Below are positions 1-3,310 of a stretch of 5,656 nt of DNA, in pieces; the first letter of the stretch is position 1; every line of letters begins with the position of its first letter. This stretch comes from Chloroflexota bacterium (lineage in GTDB: Bacteria; Chloroflexota; Anaerolineae; CG2-30-64-16), in assembly GCA_029555885.1 (NCBI GenBank), contig JAKPQT010000098.1, positions 1-5,656 on the forward strand. Direction: 5' to 3'. Position numbers and translations under genes: made by a program. The notes beneath the pieces are model-generated. The model did not search any database. It worked only from the letters and a program-made list of their open reading frames with translations, and was not told the origin of the DNA.

Positions 1-1
1 G

Positions 2-154
2 GGCGACGAGATGCTCACCATCGTTGTGCCGGAGTTCGTGGCGCGGCACTGGTGGAACAATCTCCTGCACACCCAGACCGCCACCTGGCTGCGGTTGGCG
101 CTGCTGTTCAAGCCCGGCATCATTATCACCGACGTGCCCTACCAGGTGGAGTAG
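2..154 (+). CDS. C-terminal end of an APC-family amino acid permease (partial)
   Basis: Only the last 50 codons and the TAG stop are present; the gene begins upstream of the window. The visible peptide runs from GDEMLTIVVPEF through ARHWWNNLLHTQT to an end in ITDVPYQVE. From memory, the pattern PEF-x-HWW-x-x-LLH-x-QT followed by a hydrophobic LALLF segment and a final TDVPY is the cytoplasmic C-terminal tail of a group of long APC-superfamily amino acid permeases found in Actinobacteria and Chloroflexota. These are membrane secondary transporters for amino acids or polyamines. No transmembrane core is visible here, so substrate cannot be judged. The frame is open from the first base and GC-rich like its neighbours. 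No intrinsic terminator was seen directly after the stop. Confidence 0.7.
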   Translation, partial: GDEMLTIVVPEFVARHWWNNLLHTQTATWLRLALLFKPGIIITDVPYQVE

Positions 155-227
155 ACAACCCCGGCCTGACCGCCTCCTGTATTGTCCGTACGGATGCTGC
201 GCACTTCGCATGCGAGTGCAAGTAGCG

Positions 228-352
228 GAGCATCCTGAGCGGAGCGACCGAAGGGAGCCGAGCGCCCAGCGGGCGCGTCGTCGAACGACGCGGAGCGGTC
301 ACCAGGGCCGCATCCTTCGACTGCGGGCTAAAGCCCTTCGCTCAGGATGCTC
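228..352. repeat. Branched inverted-repeat element (REP/MITE-like)
   Basis: The outer arms are perfect 14-nt inverted copies: GAGCATCCTGAGCG at 228-241 and CGCTCAGGATGCTC at 339-352. Nested inside are CGAAGGG (249-255) against CCCTTCG (334-340), GACCG (246-250) against CGGTC (296-300), and three local hairpins: GCGCCC/GGGCGC (262-267 with 271-276, 3-nt loop), GCGTCGT/ACGACGC (275-281 with 285-291, 3-nt loop) and GGGCT/AGCCC (325-329 with 332-336). Some of these are alternatives that share bases. Sequences of the form CATCCTGAGCGGAGCG...CGCTCAGGATG are, from memory, common interspersed repeats in many environmental genomes. No coding capacity was found. Possible roles are mRNA end stabilisation, transcription termination of the permease gene, or a non-autonomous mobile repeat. 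Confidence 0.65.
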
Positions 353-380
353 AGTCTCGACAACATTTGGAACTCCCAAG

Positions 381-420
381 TTGTGCGATCGCGCCTTGTG
401 CCTTACCATATCGCGCACAA
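381..420 (+). promoter_or_regulatory. Possible weak promoter/operator of the symporter gene
   Basis: TTGTGC (381-386) and TACCAT (404-409) are separated by 17 bp and match the sigma70 boxes at 3 of 6 and 4 of 6 positions, which is weak. TTGTGC occurs again at 396-401, and its inverse GCACAA lies at 415-420, giving a 6-bp dyad with a 13-bp spacer over the putative -10 region. This could be an operator for a sugar-responsive regulator, or chance. No regulator gene is in view. Confidence 0.22.
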
Positions 421-459
421 TCTTCTGGCTCCGCACCGATTCCCGTCTTGAGGCGCGCC

Positions 460-1806
460 ATGCAACGACTCTCGCGCTTGCAGCGCTGGATCTATGGCTC
501 TGGCGACACCGGGTTCAGCCTGACCCTGACCATCGTCAGTGCGTACTTCGCCATCTTCCTCACCGATGTGGTGCGCGTGGATCCGGCAGTGGCGGCGGCC
601 GCCATCTTCATCGGCCGCTCCTCAGACTATCTCAATGATCCCCTGATCGGCTACATTTCGGATCGTACCCGCACGCGCTGGGGCCGGCGCCGGCCATTCC
701 TCCTCTTTGGCAGCCTGCCCTTTGCGCTGGCCTTCATGCTGCTGTGGTGGCGTCCCCCGCTGCAGAGCGACGTGGCGCTTGCCGTCTACTATGCCGCGGC
801 CTATCTGCTATTCGATATTGCCGCCACCTTCGTCTACATGCCCTACTTCGCCCTGACGCCCGAGCTCACGCCCGACTACGACGAGCGCACCAGCCTCACC
901 GCCACGCGCATGTTCTTCTCGATCGCGGGCAGCCTGGTCGCGTTCACCATCCCGTTGGTGATCGTCGGCAGTTTCCGACCGGAGAACGCGGGCCGCGTAT
1001 TGCTGATGGCGGTCGCGTTCGGCCTGGCCTCCGCGCTGCCGCTGCTGCTGGTTTTCTTCACTGCGCGTGAGCGGCCCGAGTTGATGCAGCAGGCGCAGCC
1101 GGGACTGAAGGCTTCAGTCCGAGCGGCATTGGGCAACCGGCCGTTTCTCTTCGGCGCGGGCATCTACCTGTTCACGTGGATGGCGATGGACATCCTGCAG
1201 ACGATCCTGCTCTTCTTCATCAAGTATGTGCTGCGCCGCGAGGCGCAGAGCGACCTGATCATGGGGACCATCTTCGTGGTGGCCATCTGCGCGCTGCCAC
1301 TGTGGCAGTGGGCCTCGCGGCGGCTGAATAAGCGGCTGGCCTACATCGCAGGCATCTCCTTTTGGGCCATCGTGCAGATCGTCATGGCCAGCGTGGGCGC
1401 GGGCACGACGCTGCCCTTTGTGGTGGCCCTGTGCGTGCTGGCCGGCATCGGCGTCTCGGCCGCGCACGTCCTGCCCTGGTCGATCATCCCCGACGCGATC
1501 GAATGGGACGAATACCGGACCGGCGAGCGTCACGAGGGGATGTTCTACAGCCTGGTCACGCTGGCGCAGAAGATCGCCAGCTCGGTCGCGGTGCCGCTGG
1601 CGCTGCTGGTGCTTAAGTTCACCGGCTACGACGCGGCCAACGCGATCCAGCCGGACGCTGCGCTCCTGGGCATCCGTATCGTCGCAGGCCCCATCCCCGC
1701 GGTCCTGCTCTGCGCCGGGATCCTCTTTGCGTTGGCGTATCCGCTCGGTCGCGAGGGATATGCGCAGATCGCAGCTGAGCTGGAGGCGCGGAGGTCCGGC
1801 CGGTGA
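460..1806 (+). CDS. GPH (MelB-like) sugar:cation symporter, MFS superfamily
   Basis: A 448-residue inner-membrane secondary transporter of the glycoside-pentoside-hexuronide:cation symporter family, which moves sugars or glycosides together with Na+, Li+ or H+. The start at 460 is chosen over an upstream ATG at 367 because MQRLSRLQRWIYGSGDTGFSL begins where family members begin, TGAGG sits 6 nt before it, and the upstream 31 codons look non-coding. Residues 56-79 carry the hallmark D-x-x-x-D-P...GY-x-SDRT-x-T-RWGRRRP. D56, N59 and D60 align with the MelB cation-site residues D55, N58 and D59, and T123 with T121, but the D124 position is Tyr126. A second signature follows at about 128-150 (MPYFALTPELT...DYDERT...R). 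About 12 hydrophobic segments fit the family length. The last residues are basic and cytoplasmic-looking. The substrate cannot be named and no glycosidase gene is nearby. Confidence 0.87.
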   Translation: MQRLSRLQRWIYGSGDTGFSLTLTIVSAYFAIFLTDVVRVDPAVAAAAIFIGRSSDYLNDPLIGYISDRTRTRWGRRRPFLLFGSLPFALAFMLLWWRPPLQSDVALAVYYAAAYLLFDIAATFVYMPYFALTPELTPDYDERTSLTATRMFFSIAGSLVAFTIPLVIVGSFRPENAGRVLLMAVAFGLASALPLLLVFFTARERPELMQQAQPGLKASVRAALGNRPFLFGAGIYLFTWMAMDILQTILLFFIKYVLRREAQSDLIMGTIFVVAICALPLWQWASRRLNKRLAYIAGISFWAIVQIVMASVGAGTTLPFVVALCVLAGIGVSAAHVLPWSIIPDAIEWDEYRTGERHEGMFYSLVTLAQKIASSVAVPLALLVLKFTGYDAANAIQPDAALLGIRIVAGPIPAVLLCAGILFALAYPLGREGYAQIAAELEARRSGR

Positions 1807-1810
1807 GCTT

Positions 1811-1901
1811 TAACGCAAGGACGCAAAGGCACAGAGGCGCAGAGAACTCCGAGAGTGCTCGGAAGCCTCCTTGTGCTTGGTGGCTTTGCGGCTCTGCGTG
1901 A
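1811..1901. repeat. Imperfect inverted-repeat element (ACGCAAAGGC-type)
   Basis: The left arm (1811-1844) contains ACGCAAGGACGCAAAGGC; the reverse complement of the right arm (1866-1901) begins TCACGCAGAGCCGCAAAGC. The first 26 aligned positions match at about 18. At the centre is a perfect 6-bp hairpin, TCCGAG/CTCGGA (1848-1853 with 1858-1863, loop AGTG). Degenerate repeats of the type AACGCAAAGACGCAAAGGCGC are, from memory, a familiar intergenic class in Chloroflexota and cyanobacteria. The element starts 4 nt after the symporter stop and fills nearly the whole gap. Its right end (TGAGGA, 1899-1904) overlaps the ribosome binding site of the next gene. No T-tract follows the central hairpin, so it is not a canonical terminator. 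Confidence 0.65.
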
Positions 1902-1912
1902 GGAACAGGTGC

Positions 1913-3052
1913 ATGAACGAGACTGTCATCCGCCAGGTGGCGAACGCGCGGGAGCGGCGCACGTTTCTGACCTTTCCGTGGCGGATCTACCGCGGGGATC
2001 CCCTGTGGGTGCCGCCGCTGCTGCCTGAGCGGGAGAAGGTGATCGACCCGCGGCGCGGGGCCTGGTTCGAGCGCGGCGATGCCGAGTTTTTCATCGCCTG
2101 GCGGGGACGCGAGCCGGCCGGCACGATCTGTTGCGCGGAGGACCGGGCCAGCCATGCGGCGCATCCATGGAAGGATGCAGTCATCGGCTTTTTCGAGTGC
2201 GTCGAGGACGAAGCGGTGGCGCGGGCGCTGTTCGACCATGCCGCGGGCTGGGCGCGCGGCCGCGGGCTGGATGCGCTGCATGGCCCGTTCAACCTGGACT
2301 ACGAGGACGCGTACGGTGTGTTGATCGAGGGCCGCGACCGGCCGCCGGCCATCTTGTGCGGCCACACGCCGCCGTACTACCAGGGCTTCTTCGAGAGGTA
2401 CGGCTTCGAGCCCGCGCGGGGCGACAACCTGGCGTTTGCGATCGACCTGGACCTGGCCGCGCCGCCCATGCAGCGGTTGGCCCGGCTGGCCGAGCGGGTG
2501 CGCAGCCGCGGCCGCTACCGCGTACGCGGGGCCGACCTGGCGCACCTGGATGAGGAGGCAGACCGGATCCTCCTGATGCTGAACCGGTGCCTGGCCCACC
2601 TGCCCGGCTTCGTCCCGTGGGAGCGGACGGCCCTCGACGCGCTCCTGGCTGCGTTCAAGCAAATCGCGGACCCGGAGCTCATCCTGTTTGCCGAGACAGC
2701 CGGCGGCGAGGCGGTGGGCTGGTTCCCAGGCATTCCGAATCTCAACGAGGCCTTCATCCATGCCGGCGGGCTGCGCTACCCGTGGCAGTACGCGCCGCTC
2801 CTGTGGCACATGCGCCGGCCGCGTGCGTGCATCGCCATCAAGAGCGTGTTGGTGCTGCCCGAGCACTGGGACACGGGGGTGGCCGTGCTGCTCTTCGACG
2901 AGATGGCGCGCCGCGCGACCGCCCGCGGGTACCGCTGGGCCGATCTCTCGCTGACCTCGGATGACAACCCGCGCACGCCGGAGCTGGCCGCGCACCTGGG
3001 ATGCCACATCTATAAACGATACCGCGTGTATCGGAAGTGGCTGGCTGCATAG
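1913..3052 (+). CDS. GNAT-fold N-acyltransferase-like protein (YghO-like family)
   Basis: A 379-residue soluble protein of a long GNAT-related family (often annotated simply as GNAT N-acetyltransferase; similar to E. coli YghO by memory). The start at 1913 is preferred to the ATG at 1871 because TGAGGA lies 8 nt before it and the conserved N-terminus follows; the 14 upstream codons fall in the repeat element. Conserved blocks: FPWRIYRGDPLWVPP at 21-35; GFFECVEDE around 91-99; GPFNLDYEDAYGVLIEG at 124-140; PPYYQGFFERYGFEP around 150. The C-terminal half is the GNAT domain: VLVLPEHWDTGVAVLL (W319-x-x-G322-x-A324 in place of the usual Q/R-x-x-G-x-G/A CoA loop) and DDNPRT at 350-355 before GCHIYKRYRVYRKW. 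The substrate is unknown. Bacterial ceramide synthase is a GNAT-like protein and a remote possibility, but no sphingolipid gene is visible. The altered CoA loop leaves catalytic activity uncertain. Confidence 0.72.
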   Translation: MNETVIRQVANARERRTFLTFPWRIYRGDPLWVPPLLPEREKVIDPRRGAWFERGDAEFFIAWRGREPAGTICCAEDRASHAAHPWKDAVIGFFECVEDEAVARALFDHAAGWARGRGLDALHGPFNLDYEDAYGVLIEGRDRPPAILCGHTPPYYQGFFERYGFEPARGDNLAFAIDLDLAAPPMQRLARLAERVRSRGRYRVRGADLAHLDEEADRILLMLNRCLAHLPGFVPWERTALDALLAAFKQIADPELILFAETAGGEAVGWFPGIPNLNEAFIHAGGLRYPWQYAPLLWHMRRPRACIAIKSVLVLPEHWDTGVAVLLFDEMARRATARGYRWADLSLTSDDNPRTPELAAHLGCHIYKRYRVYRKWLAA

Positions 3053-3092
3053 CGCTGCTCCTTATTCCACGAACTCCCCCGCGCCCTCCATG

Positions 3093-3132
3093 GTTGAGAA
3101 ATGTACAAAGTTGAGATTTGTACGACGTCGTA
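3093..3132. promoter_or_regulatory. Operator-like cluster: direct repeat, dyad and 12-bp palindrome
   Basis: Three overlapping symmetries lie in about 40 bp of low-GC DNA, 37 bp before the -35 box. First, TTGAGAAATGTAC (3094-3106) and TTGAGATTTGTAC (3111-3123) are direct repeats with 17-bp period and 2 mismatches. Second, GTACAAA (3103-3109) and TTTGTAC (3117-3123) form a perfect 7-bp inverted repeat with a 7-bp spacer. Third, TACGACGTCGTA (3121-3132) is a perfect palindrome. This is what binding sites for a dimeric helix-turn-helix regulator, or iterons for a replication protein, look like. It could also mark an element end. No cognate regulator gene is in view. Confidence 0.45.
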
Positions 3133-3168
3133 ATAAATGAACATGCCAAAATTGATACCCCCTACCTA

Positions 3169-3198
3169 TTGACTTTTGGGGTCGCGATGCTGTATCAT
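3169..3198 (+). promoter_or_regulatory. Sigma70-type promoter of the primase operon
   Basis: TTGACT (3169-3174) and TATCAT (3193-3198) each match the consensus at 5 of 6 positions, with an 18-bp spacer, in a low-GC stretch. Transcription would start near 3205, giving an untranslated leader of about 105 nt before the primase start codon. An 8-bp palindrome, ATCTAGAT (3197-3204), overlaps the -10 box and the expected start site and could be an operator. Confidence 0.6.
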
Positions 3199-3207
3199 CT
3201 AGATCAG

Positions 3208-3246
3208 AACGGTTGTTTGAAATTGCCCAAACAGCCGTTTTTATTT
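3208..3246 (+). terminator. Intrinsic terminator in the 5' leader (candidate attenuator)
   Basis: AACGGTTGTTTG (3208-3219) pairs with CAAACAGCCGTT (3228-3239) over 12 bp with a single G-U pair and an 8-nt loop, followed at once by a T-rich run (3238-3246, one A). That is a strong Rho-independent terminator. It lies only a few bases downstream of the predicted transcription start and about 65 nt before the primase start codon, with no gene between, so it would cut off transcription before the gene. It could also simply insulate the upstream gene, if the true primase promoter lies further downstream, though no good one was seen there. Confidence 0.62.
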
Positions 3247-3250
3247 GGGC
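3225..3250 (+). promoter_or_regulatory. Antiterminator stem competing with the leader terminator
   Basis: GCCCAAA (3225-3231) is perfectly complementary to TTTGGGC (3244-3250), with a 12-nt loop; two flanking T-G pairs could extend it to 9 bp. The left arm shares bases 3228-3231 with the right arm of the terminator stem, and the right arm uses the terminator's T-run, so the two folds exclude each other. This is the expected layout of a transcription attenuator. The ligand, protein or antisense RNA that would choose between folds is not visible. Confidence 0.42.
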
Positions 3251-3271
3251 GGGTTCACAAGGACGGGAGCG

Positions 3272-3288
3272 TTAACACATTAACACCC
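3272..3288 (+). repeat. TTAACAC iteron-like pair, copy A (before the primase RBS)
   Basis: TTAACACATTAACACCC contains two TTAACAC units spaced 8 bp apart (3272-3278, 3280-3286). It ends 7 nt before the GGAGG Shine-Dalgarno sequence (3296-3300). A perfect inverted copy occurs at 3583-3599 inside the primase gene. Confidence 0.7.
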
Positions 3289-3310
3289 AATACCTGGAGG
3301 AACGACACAT

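Larger units (their letters stand above)
155..459. other. Intergenic gap of 305 bp dominated by a structured repeat
   Basis: No gene is supported in this gap. It holds two small palindromes (TCCGTACGGA at 185-194, TCGCATGCGA at 206-215), the branched repeat at 228-352 described separately, and a possible weak promoter or operator region at 381-420 just before the symporter. A reading frame starting at 24 runs through the gap, but it overlaps the permease tail and the symporter in another frame and resembles no protein. Confidence 0.6.

Noticed and set aside
385..392. GCGATCGC octamer (cyanobacterial HIP1 sequence)
   Set aside because: A single occurrence in GC-rich DNA has no value as evidence for a cyanobacterium.
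1848..1863. Hairpin TCCGAG-AGTG-CTCGGA as terminator of the symporter gene
   Set aside because: No T-run follows it; it is the centre of the inverted-repeat element.
1619..3007. 462-codon open frame on the minus strand
   Set aside because: It spans the end of the symporter, the intergenic repeat and most of the GNAT-like gene in antisense, and its composition is that of a shadow frame.
3111..3136. Second promoter TTGAGA ... TAATAA
   Set aside because: The spacer is only 14 bp; the promoter at 3169-3198 is far better. The TTGAGA is better explained as part of the direct repeat.
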